Shown here in pieces: positions 22,709 through 33,694 of a DNA stretch of 64,000 nt (position 1 is the stretch's first letter; each line of letters opens with the position of its first letter). This stretch comes from Brachypterus glaber. Lineage: Eukaryota; Arthropoda; Insecta; Coleoptera; Kateretidae. Under the pieces are notes generated by a model that was not told where the DNA came from, did not search any database, and saw only the letters and a program-made list of their open reading frames with translations. A program made the position numbers and the translations under genes. Location: assembly GCA_958510825.1 (NCBI GenBank), contig OY294045.1, forward strand, positions 6,313,916-6,377,915, written 5' to 3'.

Positions 22709-23019
22709 TATAGTATATTAAAGTACTAGTTTCATAACATACGTTTTTACGCGTTAAAAACGTGTTATGAAACGAGTGCTTTATACAATTTTTTCTATTT
22801 TGCTCTAAAATTTAAAAAAACTTACATTTAAATTGATGACTGATTTAGGGATTTTTGTTTTGGATTGGCATTACAGTTTACACCATGTTTAAAATTCTAA
22901 GAACAAATGATATTTTGATATATTTTATGGTCAGCTCTTCTCTTTTTTACTGCAATTAACCAAGCCACAATTTTAACATGGTAAAAATATTTTAGATTTT
23001 AAGCTTTCACGGCCATTAA

Positions 23020-23253
23020 GATATAAAGAACTTTCACTTTCAGGTTTAGACCGTGTTAATGGATTTTCACTTTCCGACGTTTCGTCTCTTACTACTAGAG
23101 ACATCTTCAAGGATTAATCCCTGAAGATGTCTCTTACTACATCTTCAGGGATTAATTAATTAAAGATGTCTCTAGTAGTAAGAGACGAAACGTCGGAAAG
23201 TGAAAATCCATTAACACGGTCTAAACCCGAAAGTGAAAGTTCTTTATATGGTA
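23020..23253. repeat. Palindrome inserted in the composite's left arm
   Basis: Arms of about 95 bp include GAACTTTCACTTTCAGG, TCCGACGTTTCGTCTCTTAC and ACTACTAGAGACATCTT, each followed by its complement. The smaller loop repeats CCCTGAAGATG. The right arm of the composite (26,950-27,050) lacks it, so the palindrome is a secondary insertion. Confidence 0.8.
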
Positions 23254-24074
23254 AAAATAACCCAAACACAAAATTTTGTAGAAAATTCAACTTTAAACCG
23301 ACATTGACATTTGCACGGAAAACGTCAAGCGATAGGCCAGGTCTGTTGCCAACCCAAAAGAACAAAAGTACAGACCTCTTATGGGCCTATAAGAACACGC
23401 AAAATGTGTGATTATGAGCTTATAAGAGTCGCAAAATAAAAAAAATCCTTTTTATGAGTGTGTTACTAATTTGTATTTGAGTGTTTTAATGTAACTCTAA
23501 TTAACAAAAGGGAAATAAAAATATTGACCTGTAAAAAACGCACAAAGGGAAATTGTCAATTAGTTTATTTATTAGAGCAAATACTAATTGTGATTTAATA
23601 GTTAATTTACGATTATTTAGCTATAAGTTCGGCTATAAATTTAATATCGAATAAACAAATTAGTTTGAATTGGTTTTTTAAAACAATTACTTATAGTTGT
23701 ATCAAATTAACTAATTAACCAAAAACATTCTTGAACCAATAAATTTGATTACTTCCTTTGGCGCTTAAAAAAGCAATATTTTATTTTTTTTTTTCATTTT
23801 TCGCGGTGGATATTATTAAACTTGCTAATTTAAAAAGACAAAAAAACATGTCCTTATGTCCTTTTTAATATTTGACAAGCTGAATCAAAATTTCTTCGAG
23901 AGGATAGGATTTTTTTTTAATTTTAATCAAAACTATAAAAATATTAACCTAGCAACTTAAGTTATTGAATACAAGTTGTTACAGTAAAACATAACGTTAA
24001 AGTTAACAATTACATAAGACCACAATTTTTTTCTGTCGATTGAAGTGGAGCAGACGATTTTTTGGTGTAATTCC

Positions 24075-24800
24075 CCTCTCTCTCTCCAAGGCCTTGTTTG
24101 GAACCCCTAGTAACTTTGAAGTGGATCATAAATGGTTTGAATCAGAAACGGGTTTCTAGGTGTATTTTTGGTCGCTGAACACGAATCCGTCGTCCGTTTT
24201 GGCCCATTAGGTCAGGATTTTTTTTTTTTTGAATAGGAAAAACCAATTACCTTTTCGTTTCGAAAATTTTATTTCGTTCATATTAGCTCGTTAAGATTTA
24301 TAGATCATGTAGATATATCGACATGATTAAAAAAAAACTGAGATATGGTTAAAATCGTCAAATTTCGTCATCTGGATATTAAAAAAAAATGTCTATAACG
24401 CGCTGATTCCAAAAATACAGACATATCATACCTTCGTATTAATATTTTGGAAAGTATAAGGGCCACTTGCACCAAATTTTGGTACGGGATTAACTCAGCT
24501 AAACCGAGTTTAAGTTAAAAATGCTGCGTTCTGATTGGCCATCCGTCAATTTAATCCAAGTTTAAAGTTAAACCATCATTGGTGCAAGTGGCCCTAAGCG
24601 AAATAAAATTTTCGAAATGAAAAAATAATTGGTTTTTCCTATTTTAAACAAATCCTGACGTGATAGGCCAAAAGGGACGACGGATCCGTGTTCAGCAACC
24701 AAAAATACACCAAGAAAACAGTTTCTGATCCAAACCATTTCACTTCAAAGTTACTAGGGATTCCAAACAAGGCCTTGTGGAGAGAGAGAGGGGTAGGGGG
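24075..24800. mobile_element. Inverted-repeat element with ~200-bp arms
   Basis: CCAAGGCCTTGTTTGGAACC at the left corresponds to the inverse near 24,760-24,780. The arms also share CCATTTATGATCCAC-type and ACGAATCCGTCGTCCGTTTT words. A smaller MITE (24,460-24,594) is inserted in its loop. Confidence 0.8.
24460..24594. mobile_element. PIF/Harbinger-type MITE with TAA duplication
   Basis: The ends are GGGCCACTTGCACCA and its complement, with TAA on each side (24,457-24,459 and 24,595-24,597). A GG-starting TIR and a 3-bp TWA duplication are characteristic of PIF/Harbinger. It is 135 bp long and contains TTTAAGTTAAA- and AAAGTTAAAC-type inverted pairs. Confidence 0.7.
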
Positions 24801-24870
24801 ATTCCCCTGGAACTAAGGTGTTCAGATCAAAAAGAAAACTTTATGTAGGTCTGTGCTATTAGTGTAATTT

Positions 24871-25413
24871 CAAAGAACTTTTACCTCAAGAAGTAATTTC
24901 AATGTTTATAAAGGTGTCATCTTTTTGTTTGTTTATTTACTAACAGAAACGCGATAAGCTTTGTGGTGTAAGATGTAGATGTCGCTAGTCGACTTTCAGG
25001 CTACCTAGTAGTGATGTTGCGTAGTTTCCACCTTATCATGAATTCAAATCATTATACTTAAATTAAAAATGTAAATAACTTTATTTTGTATACTATAATT
25101 ATGTTTAATAATAAAGTATATTTAAATCTATTAAAATTAAACCTCTAGTTCATACAAAACTCATACAGAACTAATGTTTCTTAAAATTTACAATAAAATA
25201 TCCAAAGTATATGTTTCCAATCGGCAACACTGTACCCCTGTCAGTCATTTTACGACATTAGACTGTGAGTTTACACATTCTTTCTCTCTCTTTACGCGTA
25301 CTAAGTGTAAACAATAGTCACTCCCCACCAGCCCCTCACCATAGTTGGTTCACGCTTCAAACAAAGCATACGGTAGATTTCATCATGCTCCTTCTTGAGG
25401 TAAAAGTTCTTTG
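24871..25413. mobile_element. hAT-type MITE, copy 1, 8-bp target duplication
   Basis: A 23-bp perfect terminal inverted repeat starts CAAAGAACTTTTACC. The flanks carry TGTAATTT at 24,863-24,870 and again at 25,414-25,421. The 8-bp duplication identifies the hAT superfamily. The element is 543 bp with no ORF of consequence. Its near-identical sibling is at 59,736-60,284. Confidence 0.92.
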
Positions 25414-25421
25414 TGTAATTT

Positions 25422-26109
25422 GTACTTTTTGATGACGAAGATAATGCTGGTGTGAACAGAAATAGAGACATTATTAGTGGTTTGTTTAATGTAATAATTT
25501 ATGGTTTCACTTCATGGTCAATATATAATTGGATTAACAGTAAAAGCTCTTTGACAATCACGCAGTTTGCGTGACGTAGTTAAAGAACAAGCATGCCTAT
25601 TATCTTAAAATGGTGTAAAACAGTTTTGAAGGAAAATGTACTTGTACGAATGACACAGATCTGCAAAATGCAGGTCATTCTGAGAACAGATTCTTATATG
25701 TTTTGGTATTACATTAAAAATTCAAAATAAAACACATTTTTATTGCTTTTAAAGAACAAGTTTCTTTTAGTGTCCCTCAGCAAAGTGTAATTTTTGCATA
25801 ATATCGATAAATTTAGAAAGGGTAAGGGACGAAGGTAATTATTAAGGGTTTGTATAAAATAGGATTTTCATTTAAATATTTTTTTTTATTTGGAAGATGG
25901 TAATTTAATTAATAATTTATCTAATTTTTATATTTTGTTTTGTTTTTTAAAATAATTATCAGTCATCAAGTCATCTTACCACCAGGAGAGGGTAAGTTGA
26001 CGAAGGATAAAAAATCTAAAAAAAACCTTTATTAAAAACAAAAAAGATAAGAATAAGAAATGAAGGTTATTTTAATTTTCACAAAAATCACAAATCCAAA
26101 TCTTTATTT
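25422..26109. other. Unassigned interior of the composite
   Basis: AT-rich and non-coding. CACGCAGTTTGCGTG near 25,560 is a small hairpin. No gene is recognised. Confidence 0.3.
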
Positions 26110-26362
26110 TGGCTTCTTTTGATCTCATTTAAGCATCCCCTAAGTCCAGGACTTGTGTGGGTTAGTAGTAGAGGGAACCACCGGCTTTAATTGACTTTCG
26201 AACCAATTTTTAGGGAGTGTCCGCTTCACTTACGCCTTCGCCAAATTTCAATTATTAATTAACTGAAAAAGGCAAATCGGCGCCGGTGAGAATCGAACTC
26301 ACGCTATTTTGGGTAGTAAACTCGTCAAGTACGACGCGGTAGTCCACTACACCAATCCTCCC
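26110..26362 (-). mobile_element. tRNA-derived SINE
   Basis: On the minus strand the head starts GGGAGGAT and contains a good A box (TGGTGTAGTGG, 26,344-26,354) and B box (AGTTCGATTCT, 26,289-26,299), the internal RNA polymerase III promoter. The 5' GGGAGGA cannot pair with the 3' GGCGCC to give a normal acceptor stem, so it is not a working tRNA. The body that follows (to about 26,110) is unrelated to tRNA and contains CGGTGGTTCCCTCTAC. The exact 3' limit is uncertain. Confidence 0.6.
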
Positions 26363-27215
26363 ATAATTAGTATAGTCAATAGTACTATGTAATAGTAAAA
26401 GAATACATATTTTTATAATTGGTTTTAAACATGTTAAATTTACAACAAATCAGCAAAAAAACACATTTTTGTAATAATTTTACAAAATTTTGATATTATT
26501 TACAGCAATAAACATGGGTAACCCAAACCACATTTTTTTTGTTGTAAATTTTTCAATAACGGTTTCTAATGTATAAGAAGTTTTCAAATTGCAGATCTAT
26601 GTAATCTGGATATTTGTTAAGAGTACCTAACAATGTAAAAACTTTAGATTGTTCAAAAAACACAGTGGATGTGCATTGTTTCTTGGTTATGAAATTATTT
26701 TATGTATGGTGGATTCCATACTAAACCGATTTTTTTTGTTTCTAAAAATGCAGCAGTTTCATCAACATTTTAAATGTTATTTTTCTATTTTCCGACTCTT
26801 ATAAGCTCATAATCACACGCATTTTGCGTGTTCTTATAGGCCCATAAGAGGTCTCTACTTTTTTTTTCTGTTGGGTTGACAACATACAAAAGCCTATCTC
26901 TTGACGATTCGCGTGAAAATGTCATTGTCGATTTAAAGTTTATTTTTTTACAAAATTTTGTGTTTTGGTTATTTTTTACCGCGTTAAAATTGTGGACTGG
27001 TTAATTGCAGTGAAAAAAGAATAGATTACTGTAAAATATATCAAAATATCATTTGTTCTTAGAATTTTAAACAACCCAAAACAAAAATCCCTAAATCAGT
27101 CATCAATTTAAATGTAAGTTTTTTAAATTTTAGAGCAAAATAGAAAAAATTGTATAAAGCACTCGTTTCATAACACGTTTTTAGAGTATGTTATGAAACT
27201 AGTACTTTAATATAC

Positions 27216-28284
27216 TATTTTGACATATAATAATATCTATAACTCTATTCATTTTAGTACTACTTTTTATTTTATTTGCGCATTGCCTTCATTTTACTCT
27301 TCTTTTTTTTTCTTAATAATTAAGCTTTCTTAGTTTGTAATTTAACATAATTAATTGTATACACAGAAAGTTTATAAACGTATTTTGGATTAATATTGCC
27401 TAAAATAAAATGATAAAAAAAGAGAAGTAAGTCACAATTGTGACATCCTGGAGTGAAAGAGTTCTTAACTTGTGCATCTTTGATGCAAAATTTTCTGTAT
27501 TTAGTTTTATCAAGCTTGACGTGATTTATATATTTTTTGATTCTCTGACATGTTGTTATTGTAAATTTACAAAAAAAACACACAAAAATTACTTAAAAAA
27601 TGGAAAAAATGATAATGATCTAGGTGGTAAGTATACTTACCACAATTTAAAAGTTAAAATAGGCATAAGATGTAACGTAAGCAACGCTGGAATTACCCTT
27701 TTCAAAAATGTGGTAGTTAAAAATTCATTGCCACGTTTCATGCTAATCCCGTACAAAAATTACAATACCATGAACAGAAAATAAATATGGCTGTAGATTT
27801 AAGTATCTGTAAAATACAGTGACTAATAAAGTTATATAAATATTACTAAAAGAACAAAGCAAGTCAGTTAGGATAATACTATAAGGATAACGAAAAAACA
27901 AAATAACTTTTAACCCTACGGTGTACGCGCTATTTTAATATTATAAATTTTTTTATTATGCAGTTTTTCTTTTTAGGCTGATGTGAGGCAGATATACACA
28001 CTACCCTATCTCTAACCAATTCTTTCATTTTTCTAAAACTTCTGCACCCTACATATTTTGTTATTTGTGAGAAGCATTTCATTCTAGGCTTGTCTACCTT
28101 TTTCAAACTTCCAAGAAGCTCTCCAATAGTATATTATATACTGAGGGAAAGTTAATTCCGGAAGGAAAAATGAAATTTTCGGCCGAGGTTGGTTTATTCA
28201 AAATGTTTACCTATTTTATTAACAATTGTATATTTAATGTTCCACGACAAGACCGACAGCATCTTTAAATGTATAAGTAGTAGT
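27216..28284. other. Unassigned intergenic stretch
   Basis: AT-rich. The ORFs at 27,320-27,583 (minus) and 27,440-27,784 (plus) overlap each other and neither is convincing. TTAACCCTACGG near 27,911 resembles the left end of the TTAA-type MITEs, without a partner. A short (AGT)n lies near 28,279. Confidence 0.35.
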
Positions 28285-28638
28285 AGTAGTAAATTTTTGG
28301 GTTGGCCAAAGCTGGACAACTACGCCATTTCTGGCCCTTTTTGTCACCCCAGGCAATCCCAGCCATTTACTAATTTGAGTCCTCCTTGAACCTGCCCATC
28401 CTTTCAATAAAGGTCAGGATATTGGCTCAGGGGAGATCTCTTAGTTCCTCTTGGTTGAGTCTTTGAGTTTCAAAGACTTGCAACCTGATCCTGTCGTATC
28501 TGACACACTCGGCTAAGTAATGGGAGGATGTTTCATCCTATCCGCACTCTGGGCATAGCCGACTCTCTAGAATCCGCATTGCTGCCAGATACTTCCTTAG
28601 CTTGCAGTGGCCCGTGAGGACCCCTACAGGCCATCCCT
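28285..28638 (-). pseudogene. C-terminal tail of an RNase H-type LINE
   Basis: On the minus strand from about 28,638 it reads VGVLTGHCKLRKYLAAMRI, then CPEC, HYLAEC and FIERMGRFKEDSN before a stop at about 28,375. The LTGHC phrase and the CxxC...HxxxxC cluster are typical of the segment following RNase H in I-type LINEs. Two internal stop codons (after CPECG and after LRDLP) show it is dead. A 3' flank with (CTA)n follows near 28,280. It is separated from its RNase H (30,380-30,520) by a jockey insertion. Confidence 0.75.
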
Positions 28639-30379
28639 ATATCTGTAATTTGTTTGGTCTTTAAGAGACAGGCTCAGTGCCTATGGCTCATTTATCTAAA
28701 ATTTAAATTAATTTGAATGGATAATTGGGGGAGTGAGTCTCTGCTCACTGATGCTGATTTGCATCTGTCATGAATTTTTGGGTGTTGCGACGAGGAAGGT
28801 GGGAGGGGGATTTGGGGGGATGGAGTAGGGATTGGAGGGAGGTGTGGGGGGAGTGAAACTAGTTCACTGGTGCTGGAGATGCACCTGTCCTGTGTTTGTG
28901 GGCACCATTACTGGTTGAGGACATTTTTGATCTTTTTGTAAGTGTAGTGGATTTCGTGATCGTAATCTAGAAAATTTGAGATGAGGGGGTTTGGGTGGTC
29001 TAAATTGTCTTGTATAAAAGACTTACTGTATCGGATGATTTCCGTTTTTAGGAGGGGCATGTCGAGATCTCTGTGAATTTGGTTGTTCCGCATGAACCAG
29101 GGGGCATCAATGCATATTCTGAGTACCTTGTTTTGAAAGGCCTGGAGTTTGGCTGAGAGCGTTTTTTTAAGGGTGATTTTGTTCCAGGCTGGTGCTCCAT
29201 AGAGGAGTACTGGCTTTAGAGTTTGGTTGTAAAGTAGAAGTTTGTTTTTAATTGATAGGGGGCTCTTTCTCCCTATAAGAGGGTAGAGTTTGGAGAGGCG
29301 GATGTTTGCTATTTGGAGGGTATTTTTGACGTGCTGATCCCACGTAAGATTTTTGGATAGGGTAATGCCAAGGTATTTGGCATGGTTTTCCCAGTTAATG
29401 GCTTGGCCGTTTATCTGAATGGGTTGGGGTGGGCCTCTTCTAATCCTAGAGATTAGAATGCCTTTTGTTTTGTTAGCGTTTACATTGATTTTCCATTTGG
29501 AGAACCATTTTATTAGGGCATCCATTTGGCGCTGGAGGGCGGTATGGATGCGCTGGGGGTTTTTAGCTTTTGCTAGTATGCCGGTATCGTCGGCGAACAG
29601 GGCTATTTCAGTAGCCTGTGTTTTTGGGATATCTGCGGTGAAGAGATTGTACAGAAGGGGGGATAGTGGGGAGCCTTGTGGAACGCCAGCTTCGATGGGG
29701 CGAGTGCTGGACTTAGAGTCGCCTATTTTGATTTGAAAGTCTCTGCCTTCGAGGAAGGAGGCTACGAGCTTGGTGATGCCTAGGGGGAGGCCGAGAAGAT
29801 GAAGTTTGACTACGAGACCTATGTGCCAGACTTTATCAAAGGCTTTTGCGATGTCCAGGAGTATCAGTCCCGCGGCTTCGCGCCTATTTAATCCATCTGT
29901 AATTGAGTCTACTAGGCGAGCCACCTGGTGGACTGTGGAGTGTCTGCTTCGGAAACCGAATTGCTCGTTTGGTAGGAGATTGAGCTCTTCAACTAAAGTT
30001 TGGAGTCTGGTTAAGATGACTTTCTCGGCTATTTTGTCCAGGGAGGATAGGAGGCTTATGGGGCGATAACTTTGGGGAAAGGTCGGATTTTGACCGGGTT
30101 TTTTGATTACTATTACATCTGCGTTTTTCCAGGACTTTGGAAAATGTCGCAGTCTGAGCATTGCGTTAATAATGTTAACGATGGCCATAATGGTTTTGCG
30201 GGGGAGAATTTTTAAGATTTTGTTCGGTATTTGGTCTGGGCCGGGGGCTTTTCTTTTTGGGAGATTTTTGATGATGCTTTTGATTTCCTCGGGGGTTGTG
30301 GGGGTGATAATGTCGTTTTCGACTTGGGTTGTGATTCTATCGTAGGTGTGCTTTATTTCTCTTTCGTGCGTGAGTTGCT
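28639..30379 (-). mobile_element. 5'-truncated jockey-type LINE flanked by 12-bp duplication
   Basis: CAGGCCATCCCT occurs at 28,627-28,638 and at 30,380-30,391, immediately outside the element. The element comprises an RT frame and a 3' untranslated region (28,639-28,907) with two diverged copies of a ~125-bp unit (keyed on CTCACTGATGCTG and TTCACTGGTGCTG). No long poly(A) is visible at the 3' end. ORF1 and the endonuclease are missing. Confidence 0.85.
28908..30379 (-). CDS. Jockey-type LINE reverse transcriptase, intact frame, 5'-truncated
   Basis: About 490 residues are open. Recognisable blocks in order: KRKAPGPDQIPNKIL, QSYRPISLLSSLDKIAEKV, LLPNEQFGFRSRHST, LDIAKAFDKVWH (RT domain A), GVPQGSPLSPLLYNLF (B), the catalytic ALFADDT box (C), NVNANKTKGILIS (D) and YLGITLSKNLTWDQHV (E). 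Then follow LLYGAPAWNK and a C-terminal HRDLDMPLLKTEI block typical of jockey. The RT would copy element RNA at a nicked target. The ORF can be read from an ATG at 30,440, but the residues before LTHEREIKHT lie in the host LINE and are out of its own frame. The lack of stops or frameshifts implies a recent insertion. Autonomy is excluded because the endonuclease is absent. Confidence 0.9.
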
Positions 30380-30520
30380 CAGGCCATCCCTGATCCGAGT
30401 CTTGCAAGTTCATCTGCCTTCTCGTTTCCGGGAATTCCACTATGACCCGGTACCCATACCAGTTGAACGTTTTTGGTCCTTGCTAACTCTTCCAAGGCTT
30501 CTGCACACTCCCTGACTAGT
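30380..30520 (-). pseudogene. RNase H fragment of an older LINE
   Basis: It reads ECAEALEELARTKNVQLVWV, then PGHSGIPGNEKADELARLG. The 'VPGHSGIPGNEKAD' motif is the C-terminal RNase H signature carrying a catalytic histidine and aspartate. The upstream half of the domain is absent. The downstream tail resumes at 28,638 on the far side of the jockey insertion, in a different frame and without the usual linker of about 60 residues, so the host LINE was already deleted internally. Confidence 0.85.
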
Positions 30521-30773
30521 AGTTTAAATGTATAAACTCTGGTGAAGTTAGTTACACATTTTTGCTTTATCAATGCATGTATAGATAATCCATACAATAC
30601 AATATTGTATCCCAAGTAATAGGCTTTTATCTAAAAGCACCACTTTTTGTATAATACATCTATAAAATAGCCGACGTTGATTGGATGATTAATATTAAAA
30701 CTGATGACATTTCCCAAACGCCAATCTTTTATCAAAAATACAAATTTATTTACAATAAAATAAAAAATAGTGT

Positions 30774-31505
30774 ATGATACACGGCAGAATAGTATATTCT
30801 ATAACTAGTATGGAATAGACAATATTCCGCGCGAGCGGAAAGTTTGTCATACGAGCCGGCAGGCGAGTATGACGGTCCCTTTAGCGTGGAATGACTATTC
30901 CATACGTGTTGTAGACTATACTTTTTCTTCGACTGCAAATATGAAACACTGTATGGCTTTAAACTGCGGACATGGTTAAAAACAATGTTTTTTGTGACTG
31001 GACATTTTAAATGCAACAAAACACATATTTTTAAATAAAGCAATTAATGTTATTTAATAATTTTATCAAATCAGTACTTAAAAAAGATTTTTATTTAATT
31101 TTAACACATATTTACAAATTATAATGCAAAAATTGAAGGTTAGGTCAGATTGTTGTGACAGATATAAGGTTTAAATATTTAACAATAGATGGAGCAGTTT
31201 TAATTTTTTGAACTAAATTGATAAAAAACTGGTAAAATATTAAGAAAAATTAATAAACTTTATGTAATTTTAACGCAAAACTTTAAATTGCATTAAATTA
31301 TTCAATATTTCATGGTAAAATATAAATATATTTTTGCTAATTTTGCTACAGTTTTCTTTACTTTTATAAACAAGAGATGGCACTACATGTGCTCATTCTA
31401 ACACTTGATACGGAATATTCATACCGTATCTAGCTAGAATGGATTCATTCTGTGTTTAAAAAGTGTGTGTATTTGCTTACATTCGAAAGCAGTCGTAGAA
31501 AAAAA
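30774..31505 (-). repeat. Dispersed ~0.75-kb repeat, minus copy
   Basis: This is the most complete copy of the family at 20,757-21,311, in inverted orientation. It has matching ends at AGTATATTCTATAACTAG and at TTCTACGACTGC in complement. It includes GATACGGAATATTCATACCG, a small palindrome also seen in the other copy. It has no conserved ORF. Confidence 0.8.
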
Positions 31506-31882
31506 TATTTTTAGGTTGATTACGGTTGGAAATCTCCGTAATTACCCTAAAAACAGAATTTTTCGTCCTTGTATCATACTATATTATTGAGTAAGCTGTG
31601 AATAACCTATTTATTTGTTATTGAATTTGATAAGTGTTAATATCCATCGGTCTACATTTCGTGTATTATTAATTACAACAATAAAAATTATTATTAAATC
31701 CAATATACAATACAATAGATTGTTGTTTGATATGTGTTCTTTTTTTGTTAATTAATAGGTATTCGTATTTCCTGTAGATAAGTTGATTTCCTTAATTGAT
31801 AAATCATTAAATAAAAATTGTTAATTAAAGTTTAATATCGTTTTCTATAACAATTTTACTAATAACGATGAATTTATTTTAA

Positions 31883-32091
31883 CCCTCCGGTAAGTACGCC
31901 AGCGGCAGGTATCCGCATTTTTTAATTTCGGGTTTGTATCAGAATTGGTGATCAAGTTTGGACTTGTGTTAAAACATTTTTGAAAAAGTTAATTTGTTTT
32001 AATTTATTTTTTATTTTCACATAGTTATCACCTTTTAATACATCACAGCGCGCCCATTCGTATAAGTTTGAAAGGCGCCCCCGCCGGAGGG
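31883..32091. mobile_element. TTAA-flanked MITE (piggyBac-type)
   Basis: The ends are CCCTCCGG and CCGGAGGG, with TTAA at 31,879-31,882 and 32,092-32,095. A TTAA target duplication with CCC-starting ends is characteristic of piggyBac. It is 209 bp long and non-coding. Confidence 0.85.
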
Positions 32092-32151
32092 TTAATTATA
32101 ATTAATAAATATAATATAATTATATAATATATAATTTATAATTATCTATTA

Positions 32152-33515
32152 GAGTGCTTTTTTTTCGACTATTTTTGTTTTTTCGGTCCCATCACGAAAT
32201 TTTGTTGGAAGTACCCTAAAAAAAATTCCCTCAAAATTTTAGCCCTTAATATTAATATTAAGTAGTGGACCAAGGCATGTAAAAATTTCCCATTGAAAAT
32301 ACACGTAAACTTTGATTTTTTTTTCTTTAAATTACTATAGCTTAGCGGCATTTTATGGCATCGCTTCGACCATAGACAGGTATTTCTCAAAATTGAATGC
32401 TCTACAAAAGTGCCCATTGCGGCATAATCATAACTCGTACTGGTGAGGTAGTTTGGGCCACCAAACCCAATTTTTTCATAAATTTTACGTTTTTCTGTCC
32501 TTATCTCGTAATTGACAAGAGCTACAAAAAATATTCAAATGACAAACTTGTAGGAAATTTAATTTCCTACAAAAATGGTCCTTGGCACTAAATCTCTAAC
32601 ATCAATATTTCTTGAGATATTAAATTCTAAAGTTTTTGTTATTTCAAATTATTATCGAGTATCACGTCAAATTATAAAAAATCGTTATTTCATTATACAT
32701 CACTACGTTTTTAACTAATTACTTTTTTTTTAATGGGAGGGTAAAAAAATATAAAAAATCTAAAATATGTCAGTAATAATTGAAAAAAAAATGTTACATT
32801 CATAGATAGATTGATAGGTTAGAAATTTTTGTAATTTATAAAATATTTGCTTAAGTTAAAATATGTCCAAACCTATCAAGCTATCTATTTTTTTTTTCAA
32901 TTATTACTGACATATTTTAGATTTTTTATATTTGTTTACCCTCCCATTAAAAAAAAAGTAATTAGTTAAAAACGTAGTGATGTATAATGAAATAACGATT
33001 TTTTATAATTTGACGTGATACTCGATAATAATTTGAAATAACAAAAACTTTAGAATTTAATATCTCAAGAAATATTGATGTTAGAGATTTAGTGCCATTT
33101 TTGTAGGAAATTAAATTTCCTACAAGTTTGTCATTTGAATATTTTTTGTAGCTCTTGTCAATTACGAGATAAGGACAGAAAAACGTAAAATTTATAAAAA
33201 AATTGGGTTTGGTTGCCCAAACTACCACACCAGTACGAGTTATGATTATGCCGCAATGGGTACTTTTGTAGAGCATTCAATTTTGAGAAATACCTGTCTA
33301 TGGTCGAAGCGATGCCATAAAATGCCGCTTAGTAATTTAAAGAAAAAAAATCAAAGTTTACGTGTATTTTCAATGGGAAATCTTTACATGCCTTGGTCCA
33401 CTACTTAATATTAATATTAAGGGTTAAATTTTTGAGGGAATTTTTTTTAGGGTACTTCCAACAAAATTTCTTGATGGGACCGAAAAAACAAAAATAGTCG
33501 AAAAAAAAAGCACCC
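32152..33515. mobile_element. Giant palindrome, arms ~670 bp, TA-flanked
   Basis: The left end GAGTGCTTTTTTTTCGAC mirrors the right end, and both are bordered by TA. Arms 32,152-32,825 and 32,868-33,515 match closely, including GTAGTGGACCAAGGCATG, CTCGTAATTGACAAGAG and TGGGAGGGTAAA. The loop is only about 40 bp. Overlapping ORFs in the arms are mirror images and non-coding in character. A read-through transcript would form an almost complete hairpin. Confidence 0.88.
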
Positions 33516-33694
33516 TATTATCTATATATAGCCAACTGAATGCGGGGGTATGAGACAAAAATAGTGTACACTTTTAATTTACCTCAAATCTAAAATTTTA
33601 TGATATAAATAATTAATAAATAATACATTGATTATTTTTATCTGAAATTTATTTATTTTATTAAAATTATATCATTGTAATATAATAAGTACGC

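Larger units (their letters stand above)
22715..27215. mobile_element. 4.5-kb composite with long inverted ends
   Basis: The left arm (22,715-23,440) and right arm (26,795-27,215) are inverted copies sharing the outermost TAGTATATTAAAGTACTAG, ATTGATGACTGATTTAGGG, ACAAAATTTTGT and ACACGCAAAATG. The left arm is lengthened by the palindrome at 23,020-23,253. The 3.3-kb interior has no transposase ORF and holds an inverted-repeat element, a Harbinger-like MITE, a hAT-like MITE and a SINE. A solo arm of the same family lies at 16,165. Confidence 0.75.

Noticed and set aside
23156..23411. ORFs of 69 and 81 codons on opposite strands
   Set aside because: They straddle a palindrome and the arm of the composite element; no homology and no conservation in the other arm.
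26279..26362. A functional tRNA gene on the minus strand
   Set aside because: The 5' and 3' ends do not pair as an acceptor stem and the anticodon stem is poor; the SINE reading fits better.
27320..27784. Overlapping ORFs on both strands (87 and 114 codons), the minus one starting MCFFCKF with paired cysteines like a zinc finger
   Set aside because: The cysteine and histidine spacing does not complete a C2H2 finger, the two frames overlap, and the composition is that of AT-rich filler.
29419..30515. Four plus-strand ORFs of 80-105 codons opposite the jockey RT
   Set aside because: They are antisense shadows of the RT frame, with biased tryptophan- and arginine-rich composition and no recognisable domain.
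32169..33276. Similar 64- and 104-codon ORFs in the two arms of the giant palindrome
   Set aside because: They are the same sequence read from mirrored arms; one copy is interrupted, and nothing suggests a protein family.
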